Source: CAYZEZ01 sp964477295
GTDB lineage: Bacteria > Bacteroidota > Bacteroidia > Bacteroidales > SM23-62
Assembly: GCA_964477295.1 (NCBI GenBank)
Contig: CAYZEZ010000160.1
Coordinates: 1-11,235 of the forward strand
Reading direction: 5' to 3'
Length of the DNA: 11,235 nucleotides
The notes beneath the pieces are model-generated. The model worked only from the letters and a program-made list of their open reading frames with translations. It made no database searches and had not been told where the DNA came from. This document shows, one piece after another, positions 1 through 6,645 of this stretch; within the stretch, counting starts at the first letter, position 1, and every line of letters starts with the position of its first letter. The position numbers and the translations under genes are program-made.

Positions 1-1095
1 AACCAGGTTCTACGGCAACAAGAGGAGGTTATTGATGCGCATAAGAACCAGATTAACAAACAGCGCATTACCCTGAATGAACAAAATATTACCATTAACA
101 GGCAAAAAGGGACCATTTATTTCTTCGTGATAGTTTTTTTACTGGTCCTTATCCTGGTCTATTTTGTATTTCATGCATATCGCAATAAGAAAAGGATGAA
201 TTATATCCTGACAGAAAAAAATGCCGCTATTTACAAGCAGAATGAAGAAATAATGGCCCAAAGGGAACAACTTGAAATTGTAAATAAAGAAATTGAAGAT
301 CAGAATGAGCATATCAAGGCAGGAATTTACTATGCCCTGACTATCCAACATGCTATCCTGCCTGCCGCAAACGATATCTTGAAGATATTTCCATCTTTCA
401 TCATTTATATGCCTAAAGATATCGTTTCAGGTGATTTCTTTTGGTTCACCATTGATCAGGATAAGAAGCAGCATAAGGAGACCACATTTTTAGCTGCAGT
501 CGATTGTACAGGTCATGGGGTGCCCGGTGGATTTTTATCCATGATCGGTACCAGGATGCTAAGTAATATTGTGAATGAGAAACACATCATTGAGCCTTCC
601 AGGATTTTAACCAATATGGATAAGGTTATTCGCATTGCACTGCGGCAGGATCAAACAGATAATGATGATGGCATGGACGTATGCCTGTGTCGCATTGAGA
701 GACTATTATCAGGAAATACACCCCCGGATCAACAGGTGAAGGTTACCTTTGCCGGAGCAAGAAGGCCCCTTTACCTGGTAAGCAATGGAGAGGTCAAAAT
801 GATCAAGGGTAACAGAAAGACAATCGGAGGAAGGTTTCAAAAAGAACAGAAATTTAAACAAATTGGATTAAATTTGAAAAAGGGCGATAGAATATATCTG
901 ACCACCGATGGAATAACTGATCAGCATTCACCGGACAGGGAGAAATTTGGAATACCGCGGTTTATTGATTTCCTGGTCGGCTCAATGAATCTATCCATGG
1001 AGGCGCAGAAATCAAACCTTGAAAGCGAATTGCTGGGATTTATGAAGTATGCCAAGCAGCGGGATGATATTACCATAATGGGGATTGAGATATAA
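1..1095 (+). CDS. SpoIIE/PP2C-type serine phosphatase, membrane anchored (5' truncated)
   Basis: The frame is open from the first base, so the GTG at 127 is internal and the true start lies upstream; 364 residues are visible. In order they are: a Gln/Asn/Glu-rich probable coiled coil (about 1-36), one hydrophobic transmembrane segment (about 38-60), a cytoplasmic coiled-coil linker (about 62-110), then a full SpoIIE-type PP2C phosphatase domain to the end. The acidic metal-binding positions of the family are present: D145 in SGDFFW, D168 in VDCTGHG, D226 in GMDVC, D303 in TTDG and D355/D356 in RDDIT, so it should be active. Such proteins dephosphorylate Ser/Thr on a partner. The next gene, 39 nt downstream on the same strand, encodes a SiaC-family phosphoprotein, the known substrate type of the SiaA phosphatase. 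Bacteroidota relatives often carry TPR repeats N-terminal to this part; that region is not visible here. Family assignment is firm; the specific substrate is inferred from context. Confidence 0.9.
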   Translation, partial: NQVLRQQEEVIDAHKNQINKQRITLNEQNITINRQKGTIYFFVIVFLLVLILVYFVFHAYRNKKRMNYILTEKNAAIYKQNEEIMAQREQLEIVNKEIEDQNEHIKAGIYYALTIQHAILPAANDILKIFPSFIIYMPKDIVSGDFFWFTIDQDKKQHKETTFLAAVDCTGHGVPGGFLSMIGTRMLSNIVNEKHIIEPSRILTNMDKVIRIALRQDQTDNDDGMDVCLCRIERLLSGNTPPDQQVKVTFAGARRPLYLVSNGEVKMIKGNRKTIGGRFQKEQKFKQIGLNLKKGDRIYLTTDGITDQHSPDREKFGIPRFIDFLVGSMNLSMEAQKSNLESELLGFMKYAKQRDDITIMGIEI

Positions 1096-1134
1096 ATGAA
1101 TTAATCAGTGTAATATAATAAGGAAATTAATCCA

Positions 1135-1557
1135 ATGGAAAATCTATTCATCCAGGGAGATAGTGAAGAATTTGATATCCCAATAGTTTCTTTCAATGCG
1201 GAAACTGGAGTGTGTGAAATTTCGGGAGAATCCTATCTTGATAATGCTGCAGAGTTTTATAACCGACTGCTCGACTGGCTTGACCAGTATATCAGAGATA
1301 TAAAAAAACCACTTGCATTTAGTTTCAAACTGACCTATTTCAATACCAGCTCATCTAAAAGGATCCTTTATATTATGCTGAAGTTGAAGGAGTTCGTTGA
1401 TCAGGGGGGAGAGGTGACAGTTAAATGGTATTACGATAAGAATGATATCGAAATGGAAGAGGACATAGAGGACCTGATGATGATTGCAAAGCTGGATGTA
1501 AAAATGATCCCCGACAAGAACATGAGATTTGATCCTTTCGGTCGAAGGAGTAAATAG
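1135..1557 (+). CDS. SiaC-family (DUF1987) regulatory phosphoprotein
   Basis: This is a 140-residue acidic soluble protein with no signal peptide or membrane segment, the usual length for the SiaC/DUF1987 family. Recognisable family features are the N-terminal block with PxVxFN (16-21), the ISGESY stretch (29-34), the core YFNTSSSK (68-75) and the C-terminal RFDPFG block (131-136). In Pseudomonas aeruginosa SiaC is phosphorylated on a threonine by the SiaB kinase, dephosphorylated by the SiaA PP2C phosphatase, and in its unphosphorylated form activates the diguanylate cyclase SiaD. By position in the core motif T71 (or S72-S74) is the likely phosphosite here; this is inference. The ATG at 1135 has an SD-like AGGAAA (1121-1126) at normal spacing. 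It follows the phosphatase gene by 39 nt and is presumably in its operon. No SiaB-like kinase or GGDEF gene lies in the window, so the output partner is unknown. Confidence 0.85.
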   Translation: MENLFIQGDSEEFDIPIVSFNAETGVCEISGESYLDNAAEFYNRLLDWLDQYIRDIKKPLAFSFKLTYFNTSSSKRILYIMLKLKEFVDQGGEVTVKWYYDKNDIEMEEDIEDLMMIAKLDVKMIPDKNMRFDPFGRRSK

Positions 1558-1558
1558 G

Positions 1559-1593
1559 TTATATAGGATTGCGCGTAGCGCAATCCTATATAA
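1559..1593. terminator. Perfect 16-bp hairpin between convergent genes, probable bidirectional terminator
   Basis: The left arm 1559-1574 and right arm 1578-1593 are exact reverse complements around a 3-nt GTA loop. The centre is GC-rich (GCGC) and the outer ends are AT-only (TTATATA). It begins one base after the stop codon of the SiaC-like gene and ends 11 bases before the stop codon of the opposing gene, the normal place for a bidirectional terminator. There is no long T run beyond the arms; the terminal A/T bases of the arms would have to serve that role on each strand. Alternatively it may be a copy of a dispersed palindromic repeat. Confidence 0.7.
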
Positions 1594-1604
1594 TACTCAT
1601 ATAG

Positions 1605-2054
1605 TTACTCTTCCTTTTCATGAGGGATCCGCTCCCACAGCACATTGATGATTTTCCATTCCCCGTCCTGCTTCACGACGTGGCAATAGTCAACATAATC
1701 GTACGAAATGGCCTTTACGGTAGCAATTCCATTATACACATCGAGGATTTCTACCGTATTGTTTAGTTTTTCCCTTGGTGTTTGTTTACCAAAACCGGCC
1801 CTTGTATATTCAACCATCATGGATTTGGTGGCTGTATTGATGAAAGTAGTCCCGGTTTGTGGCAGGGTAGCCAGCACACGTTTGGCCAGCTCTGGATGCA
1901 GGGCTTTTTCCATTCGATCGACATCCCCATCGTACCAACCTTCAATATAATTCAGGATGGTTTCCTCAATGGCTTTATTTTCATCGACGGCCTGGGCGAA
2001 CAGGTTAGTCCCGCATAGGGCAAAAAGAATCAGGATCAAATTAAATGTTTTCAT
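1605..2054 (-). CDS. Secreted NTF2-like / putative lumazine-binding family protein
   Basis: The protein has 149 residues. Residues 1-22 form a Sec signal peptide: Lys at position 3, a hydrophobic core, and a probable signal peptidase I site after AQA. The one Cys in the core (position 14) lacks a proper lipobox, so a lipoprotein is unlikely. The mature part resembles the SnoaL/NTF2-like fold of the putative lumazine-binding family (Lumazine_bd_2): an N-terminal helix with NYIEGWYDGD (35-44), a helix with ALHPELAKR (50-58), and a final strand with DGEWKIINVLW near the end. Members are small cone-shaped barrels, usually periplasmic; despite the name lumazine binding is not shown for most, and no catalytic activity can be assigned. 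The ATG at 2054 is chosen because the signal peptide starts there; no SD is visible, as is common in Bacteroidota. It is transcribed alone, towards the SiaC-like gene. Confidence 0.75.
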   Translation of the reverse strand: MKTFNLILILFALCGTNLFAQAVDENKAIEETILNYIEGWYDGDVDRMEKALHPELAKRVLATLPQTGTTFINTATKSMMVEYTRAGFGKQTPREKLNNTVEILDVYNGIATVKAISYDYVDYCHVVKQDGEWKIINVLWERIPHEKEE

Positions 2055-2146
2055 AGTAGTTAAATTTAAAAGTTAAATTGGTATTCAAGTTATTCCGAAA
2101 CACAAAACTCCGTAACTGAGATTCATAATGTAATTGACATCTTGTC

Positions 2147-2204
2147 ATCCCGTCCCGCCGTGCCCCCCCCCGAGCACTCGGGGGAGAGTACTCGGGATCG
2201 GGAT
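2147..2204. repeat. Nested palindromic intergenic repeat
   Basis: The outer arms ATCCCGTCCCG (2147-2157) and CGGGATCGGGAT (2193-2204) pair with one bulged base. The inner arms CCCCCGAG (2167-2174) and CTCGGGGG (2177-2184) are perfectly complementary, giving a stem of at least 7 bp with a 4-nt loop. The right part contains the self-complementary GAGTACTC and two tandem copies of CGGGAT. C9 occupies 2163-2171. The boundary words (GTCATCCCG on the left, CGGGATCT on the right) are of the sort seen at the ends of dispersed intergenic repeats in bacterial genomes; whether it is multicopy cannot be seen from this window. Confidence 0.6.
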
Positions 2205-2280
2205 CTAAACAGTAGATAATCAGATACATAAAAAAGTTCATCATGACGATACTTTAAATAATGTCATTAGCAGCTTGTTT

Positions 2281-2348
2281 CGGGATCTAATAGATCAGGA
2301 AACTAGTTCAGTACGACTGGTTGATAATTCATTCCAGACAAGATCCCG
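2281..2348. repeat. Separated inverted repeat CGGGATCT / AGATCCCG
   Basis: Perfect 8-bp complementary words at 2281-2288 and 2341-2348 enclose 52 bp. Both are the same word that ends the nested palindrome at 2199-2206, so this looks like a second, decayed copy of one repeat family. The word alone is short and could be partly chance. Confidence 0.4.
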
Positions 2349-2369
2349 GATCAATTCTTAATTCAGAAC

Positions 2370-2405
2370 AGATCCTGATCCCGAATACACGGGACAGGAT
2401 GATCT
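2370..2405. repeat. Imperfect inverted repeat with ATCCTG/ATCCCG words
   Basis: The left half (2370-2383, AGATCCTGATCCCG) and the right half (2390-2405, CGGGACAGGATGATCT) are complementary apart from small offsets, around a short AT-rich loop. It could fold as a hairpin downstream of the eIF-2B-like gene, but it lies about 165 bp past that stop codon and has no T run. It shares the GATC/CCCG words of the other repeats in this gap. Confidence 0.4.
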
Positions 2406-2570
2406 ATTATTGCTTTTGGTGATTATCCCCAATAACAGGGATTCAACTTACAATTATTGTGCTATACAATGCAAGTGTCTGAAAATCTGCACAATGCTGC
2501 TGAAACGGGGATGTCTGTTACGGAATGGATTGATGTATTATTGGACACTTTATGTCCGGATATGAACAAA

Positions 2571-3464
2571 TCACCTGCTCATCTTTAGATTTCGGATTTC
2601 TTTCCCGTTAATGGCTTCAGATTCAGTGATAAAGAGGTCGACCCATTTATTGGGAATGGGCTCGAAATAGTAATTTTCCGGATCAATCCCTTCGGGTGGA
2701 TCAAGCCAGATTTCACTGGCTGGCTTTGGATCCTCACTAATGGTCTGGGAAAGCTTGGAATGGTCCTGTTTGTTCCAGATCTTCCGGCTATCTGCAAGCA
2801 CATATAGCGGAACTCCGTGCTCCTGTGAAACAAGGGCGATAAGATGAGATCCTGTTTTGTTTACGAAAAACTCTTTATAAATCGCATCTGCACCAAGAAG
2901 GACCATATCAATTATATGAGCATACAATGCAATGGATGCATCCGTAATCAGGGTTACATGGTATCCGAGATCAGCAAGGTATTTTGCCTGGACCCGTCCC
3001 TCAGCCTGCGGACGTGATTCGGTTTGAATAATCCTGATCTTAGCGGCATCCGGCCGGTGCAGCTTAAACAGGCTTTTCAGTGCACTGCTGTTTGAGTGAA
3101 GCAAAATGGTTCTATTGATTAATTGGAAACAGGATTCTGTCTGTGCAGCAATCAATTTATTTACATCTTTCCAGGTAAGTTCATATTCCTTCAGAAAGTT
3201 GGAAAGGTTAACATCCCATTCTGTTTTTCCTGAGCGGATTACCTGAACAGCTTCATTAATAAAATGCTGAACAAGAAAATAAGTTGGGTGATTCAGTCTC
3301 AGCTGATCCAGATTTTTTAAAATGAAATTCTTATCAATAGAACTGCGTAAGTCTCCTTTTTTGTACTGATGTCTGAGCAGATCAATATACTGCTCCAAAA
3401 TTTCCGCAGATCCCGAGTAATGATCATCCCTGATCTTATCTAATTCCTCGTTAAAAGTGGTCAT
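2571..3464 (-). CDS. eIF-2B alpha/beta/delta-family protein (isomerase-like fold, function unassigned)
   Basis: This 297-residue cytoplasmic protein belongs to the family shared by eukaryotic eIF2B regulatory subunits, methylthioribose-1-phosphate isomerase (MtnA) and archaeal ribose-1,5-bisphosphate isomerase. A helical N-terminal half (1-115) precedes a Rossmann-like half with family motifs: ILLHSNSSAL (120-129), TESRP (148-152), EGR (155-157), TDAS (174-177), GADAI (191-195), VNKTGS (201-206), GVPLYV (217-222) and a C-terminal FEPIP..W (267-274). Known isomerases use a Cys in the HCNxx/HCHSK loop and an Asp in GAD. Here the Asp is kept (D193) but the Cys position is Ser (S124), so standard isomerase chemistry is doubtful. 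A sugar-phosphate or nucleotide-binding role is possible; a translation role should not be assumed. The ATG at 3464 gives a natural N-terminus. The permease gene ends 56 nt upstream on the same strand. Confidence 0.8.
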   Translation of the reverse strand: MTTFNEELDKIRDDHYSGSAEILEQYIDLLRHQYKKGDLRSSIDKNFILKNLDQLRLNHPTYFLVQHFINEAVQVIRSGKTEWDVNLSNFLKEYELTWKDVNKLIAAQTESCFQLINRTILLHSNSSALKSLFKLHRPDAAKIRIIQTESRPQAEGRVQAKYLADLGYHVTLITDASIALYAHIIDMVLLGADAIYKEFFVNKTGSHLIALVSQEHGVPLYVLADSRKIWNKQDHSKLSQTISEDPKPASEIWLDPPEGIDPENYYFEPIPNKWVDLFITESEAINGKEIRNLKMSR

Positions 3465-3503
3465 TAAGTAATGAGTTTAATAATTCCAGGAATACAGTCC
3501 ATA

Positions 3504-3511
3504 CAAAATTA
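3504..3511 (-). promoter_or_regulatory. Possible Bacteroidota -7 element upstream of the eIF-2B-like gene
   Basis: On the minus strand the sequence reads TAATTTTG, an exact match to the TAnnTTTG -7 consensus, about 40 nt before the ATG at 3464. No TTTG -33 element is visible at the usual distance upstream, so the gene may instead be read through from the permease gene. A chance match in AT-rich DNA cannot be excluded. Confidence 0.25.
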
Positions 3512-3520
3512 CATTATTAA

Positions 3521-5890
3521 TTACTCATAACGAAGGGCATCGGCAGGATTTATAAAAGCTGCTCTAAGGGCTTGGAAACTAACAGTAAGATTCGCTATTA
3601 CCAGGGCTGCCAGGCAGGCAATCACAAATATCCACCAGTTGAGGTCTGCATGGTACGCATATTCCTGCAGGAACATTCTCATGATAAACAAGGCCAGTGG
3701 CACTGATATTATGCAAGATATCAGGACCAGGATAGTAAACTCCCTGGACAGGAGTCCCACGATAGATGATGCCCTGGCGCCAACAACCTTACGAATACCA
3801 ATCTCCTGTGTTCGCCGCTCGGCCGTGAATGAGGCAAGCCCGAACAATCCCAGGCAGGCTATGATAATGGCGAGGATGGTGAAGTATTGTACAATCCTGC
3901 CCATCCTTTCTTCTGTACGGTACATATTGTCGTAATCCTCATCGAGGAACCGGTAGTCAAAAGGATAGAGTGGCAGGATCTCGTTCCAGGTTTCTTCCAG
4001 TTCTTTCATCATTTTAGTCATATCGCCCGGACCAAGCCTTACAACGAAGGATGACAACGACGAACCTTCCCAGCACTGCAAAGCCAGTGGTTCGATCTTT
4101 GTCCTGGCAGAATGATAGTAGAAGTTCTTCATAACTCCAATGATTTTACCCTTTTTTCCACCAAAATCAAACCGCTGACCAATAGGATCATCAACATCCA
4201 TTATCCTCACTACCTCTTCATTTACAAGAAAGGATGCTGTAGAATCAGTTGACCTGTCGGATGGAAAATCTCTCGAAAAGCTTCTACCCTCCACAATTTC
4301 AATGCCCATGGTTTCAATATAATCGAAATCGATGGCACTGAATCCAATCAGTACAGTCATTTCGGGATCTTTGCCATCCCAGTCAGCTCCCCCGGAATTA
4401 CTTCCGATATGTGAGGGAGAATGCATTGTGGCAGATACATTCAGGACATTCGGATTATTAAGGAATTCATTCCTCAACGTTTCATAATTCTGGCCGACCT
4501 CACCCCTCATATATAAATAAAAGACATGTTCCTTGTCAAAACCCAGGTCTATATTCTTCATATATATCAGTTGTCTGTAAATGACAACAGTTCCAATAAT
4601 GAGAAAAATGGAAAGTGTAAATTGAAACACGACTAAAACTTTCCGCAACAAACCCCCTCTTCCTCCACCCCTGTTTTCACCTTTTAATACGTCTACTGCC
4701 CTGAAGGATGAGAGGAACAACGCTGGATAAAATCCAGCAATAAAGGAAGTGAATAAAGTCAGTCCTATCAGTCCTAAAATAAACCTTGAGTTTAGCAAGT
4801 CGCTCATTAATAATTCTTTACTGGCTACCTGGTTAAATAATGGAAGTACTAATCCTACAAGGATAAGGGCAACGATCATTGAAATCAGTGTAAGAAGAAG
4901 TGATTCTCCGAGAAATTGGGCGATCAGGTTTTTCCTGAAACCGCCGACTACCTTTCTCATTCCTATCTCCCTTGAACGGGTGGCCGACTTGGCTGTGGAT
5001 AGGTTCATGAAATTAATGCAGGCGATGATCAGGACGAAGATGGCAATGATTGAAAAAATATATACAAAAACCACTGCGGTTGCCGGATGGCCATAGCCAA
5101 AATACTGATGCAGGTGAACCCTGGTAAAGGGCCAGGCAGCAAAAGTTGTTGTTGTTTCTGTATTGCTTTGGACTATGCGGGTCATCTTGGCGTTGACAGA
5201 ATCAATGACGGCATCCTCATTCAGCATTACGTAGGTTCGGATAGAATTATTTCCCCATCCTTCGCTGTACTGTCCCTTTTCCTTCATGAAGTCAAAAGGA
5301 ACGAGCATATCAAATTGAAGCGTACTGTTCCCGGGTGCTTTTTCAATGATCCCGGTCACTATAAATTCCCATTGATTATTAGCCCTCAGTGTCTGGCCGA
5401 TCGGATCCTCCTTCCCGAAATATTTTTCTGCTGTTTCTTCCGTGAGTACAATACTATATGGTTCACGCAATAATTTTTTCGGATTTCCCCGTAACACCGG
5501 GAATGAGAACATATTGAAGAAAGTGGAATCGACAGCAACACATTGATCCTCATAGAAAGCATTTTCGCCAAAATTAAACAGCATCCCGTAGCACCACTGG
5601 TAACGGCAGGCATCTTCTATCTCCGGGATCTCTTCTTTCCATACCGGTCCGCTCGGATAGGGTGTAACGGTAACATGATAGATTTCCCCGGAATAGTACT
5701 GGTCTTCTTCTACCTGGTACAAACGGCCGGCATGTTCGTGGAACCGGTCGTAAGTCAATTCATCCTGAACCCACAAAAGGATCAGGAGGGTAGCCGCGAT
5801 GCCAACAGATAAGCCAAGGATATTAATCAGGGAATGGAATTTTTGTCGGAAAAGGTTCCGAATGGCGATGAGTAAATAGTTTCGAAGCAT
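3521..5890 (-). CDS. FtsX/MacB-type ABC transporter permease, two-module
   Basis: This is a 789-residue inner-membrane protein starting at the ATG at 5890. The frame extends to 6007, but the extra 39 residues are polar, unlike the family, and would overlap the divergent aat gene, whereas MLRNYLLIAIRNL is the standard N-terminus. There are about eight membrane segments: TM1 22-41, a periplasmic MacB_PCD-like domain (about 42-270), TM2-TM4 (273-293, 327-353, 369-393), TM5 (417-437), a second periplasmic domain (about 440-665), and TM6-TM8 (667-689, 716-739, 752-773). Each FtsX module carries the coupling motif, SREIGMRKVVGG (about 305-316) and TQEIGIRKVVGA (about 694-705). This internally duplicated form is common in Bacteroidota. 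Relatives work with a LolD/MacB-like ATPase in export, lipoprotein release or stress sensing; no ATPase gene is adjacent, so the substrate is unknown. Confidence 0.88.
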   Translation of the reverse strand: MLRNYLLIAIRNLFRQKFHSLINILGLSVGIAATLLILLWVQDELTYDRFHEHAGRLYQVEEDQYYSGEIYHVTVTPYPSGPVWKEEIPEIEDACRYQWCYGMLFNFGENAFYEDQCVAVDSTFFNMFSFPVLRGNPKKLLREPYSIVLTEETAEKYFGKEDPIGQTLRANNQWEFIVTGIIEKAPGNSTLQFDMLVPFDFMKEKGQYSEGWGNNSIRTYVMLNEDAVIDSVNAKMTRIVQSNTETTTTFAAWPFTRVHLHQYFGYGHPATAVVFVYIFSIIAIFVLIIACINFMNLSTAKSATRSREIGMRKVVGGFRKNLIAQFLGESLLLTLISMIVALILVGLVLPLFNQVASKELLMSDLLNSRFILGLIGLTLFTSFIAGFYPALFLSSFRAVDVLKGENRGGGRGGLLRKVLVVFQFTLSIFLIIGTVVIYRQLIYMKNIDLGFDKEHVFYLYMRGEVGQNYETLRNEFLNNPNVLNVSATMHSPSHIGSNSGGADWDGKDPEMTVLIGFSAIDFDYIETMGIEIVEGRSFSRDFPSDRSTDSTASFLVNEEVVRIMDVDDPIGQRFDFGGKKGKIIGVMKNFYYHSARTKIEPLALQCWEGSSLSSFVVRLGPGDMTKMMKELEETWNEILPLYPFDYRFLDEDYDNMYRTEERMGRIVQYFTILAIIIACLGLFGLASFTAERRTQEIGIRKVVGARASSIVGLLSREFTILVLISCIISVPLALFIMRMFLQEYAYHADLNWWIFVIACLAALVIANLTVSFQALRAAFINPADALRYE

Positions 5891-5973
5891 GGCTGGTGAT
5901 TTTCTTAATGACGAAATTAATAAAAGTTCATTGCATTTTTTAATTTTATTTTTTGAATAAATTTGAATCTGGT
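5891..5973. promoter_or_regulatory. Divergent promoter region between the permease gene and aat
   Basis: This 83-bp AT-rich gap must drive transcription both ways. On the plus strand TAAATTTG (5958-5965) matches the -7 consensus exactly but sits so close to the ATG at 5974 that the aat message would be almost leaderless. On the minus strand TAATTTCG (5912-5919) is a one-mismatch -7 candidate about 22 nt before the permease ATG. No good -33 box is seen for either, and neither start codon has a clear SD. Confidence 0.35.
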
Positions 5974-6642
5974 ATGGCGTTGAAATTTCCTGATCCGGAA
6001 CTGGCAAATGAAGATGGTTTACTTGCTACAGGGGGAAACCTTGAACTGGCTTCCCTTTTAAATGCCTATGCTTCAGGAGTTTTCCCATGGTATCCTGAGG
6101 GCTCTCCGATATTGTGGTGGTCCCCCGACCCAAGGATGGTTCTTTTTCCCGGTAAATTGAAAATATCGAAGAGCCTGGGGCAATCGATCCGGAAAAAGAA
6201 TTATAAAGTACTGGTGGATGCTGATTTTGAAGCTGTCATTGATCATTGTGCTTCTATCCCCAGGAAAGGCCAGTCAGGTACCTGGATAACTGCGGATATG
6301 ATCGAAGCTTATAACGCTTTGCACCGGGCAGGATATGCTCATTCGGTAGAGATCTATACGGAGAACCAATTGGCGGGGGGACTATACGGGGTGTCGCTTG
6401 GCGGAATTTTTTTTGGAGAATCAATGTTCCACAAGGTAAGGGATGGATCTAAAATAGCACTGTTCCACCTTGTTGAAAAATTGAAAGGCTGGGATTTTGA
6501 TCTGATTGATGTCCAGCAATCGACTGAACATCTCAGACGATTAGGTGCCGAGGATATATGCAGGTCCAGGTTCCTCGAAATCCTGAATGAGTCATTAAAA
6601 AAAGAAACTATCCTGGGAAACTGGGGAGTAATATCCGCGTAA
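5974..6642 (+). CDS. aat: Leucyl/phenylalanyl-tRNA--protein transferase
   Basis: The enzyme is cytoplasmic and moves Leu or Phe from aminoacyl-tRNA onto N-terminal Arg or Lys of proteins, making N-degrons that ClpS passes to ClpAP. The 222 residues show the family signature from end to end: FPDP (5-8), GLLATGGNL (15-23), GVFPWY (35-40), ILWWSPDPR (46-54), SGTWIT (101-106), HSVE (123-126), LYGVSLGGIFFGESMF (137-152), IDVQ (178-181) and TEHLRRLGAE (184-193). E149 and Q181 match the spacing of E. coli Aat catalytic residues Glu156 and Gln188. The ATG at 5974 is chosen; an in-frame TTG at 5953 would add seven residues (MNKFESG) and cannot be ruled out, since many Aat proteins have a few more residues before FPxP. 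It diverges from the permease gene and converges on the dehydrogenase gene. Confidence 0.93.
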   Translation: MALKFPDPELANEDGLLATGGNLELASLLNAYASGVFPWYPEGSPILWWSPDPRMVLFPGKLKISKSLGQSIRKKNYKVLVDADFEAVIDHCASIPRKGQSGTWITADMIEAYNALHRAGYAHSVEIYTENQLAGGLYGVSLGGIFFGESMFHKVRDGSKIALFHLVEKLKGWDFDLIDVQQSTEHLRRLGAEDICRSRFLEILNESLKKETILGNWGVISA

Positions 6643-6645
6643 TAG

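Larger units (their letters stand above)
2055..2570. other. 516-bp non-coding stretch rich in GATC-containing inverted repeats
   Basis: This separates the 5' end of the secreted NTF2-like gene from the 3' end of the eIF-2B-like gene, both on the minus strand, so it must hold the former's promoter and the latter's terminator. I see no convincing TAnnTTTG promoter on the minus strand and no classical terminator. It does hold a nested palindrome with a run of nine C (2147-2204), a separated inverted pair CGGGATCT (2281-2288) / AGATCCCG (2341-2348), and an imperfect inverted repeat (2370-2405). GATC occurs nine times between 2196 and 2405, against about one expected by chance. A 39-codon frame at 2469-2588 (+) overlaps the end of the next gene and resembles nothing I know. 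Confidence 0.7.

Noticed and set aside
127..129. GTG at 127 as the start of the phosphatase
   Set aside because: It falls inside the transmembrane segment and the frame is open upstream to base 1 with a coiled-coil sequence, so the gene is simply cut by the window.
2041..2244. A 67-codon minus-strand frame upstream of the secreted NTF2-like gene
   Set aside because: It runs through the nested palindrome and C9 run, overlaps the start of the real gene, and its middle is low-complexity translation of the repeat (DPDPEYSPPSARGGARR).
2370..2405. Imperfect inverted repeat as the terminator of the eIF-2B-like gene
   Set aside because: It is about 165 bp past the stop codon, has mismatched arms and no T run; its shared words fit the local repeat family better.
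4749..5812. Several plus-strand frames of 89-128 codons opposite the permease gene
   Set aside because: They are antisense shadows of a clearly recognisable membrane protein and show no family features of their own.
5891..6007. N-terminal extension of the permease to 6007
   Set aside because: The added 39 residues are polar and unlike the family, and would overlap the divergent aat start; the ATG at 5890 begins the standard MLRNY N-terminus.
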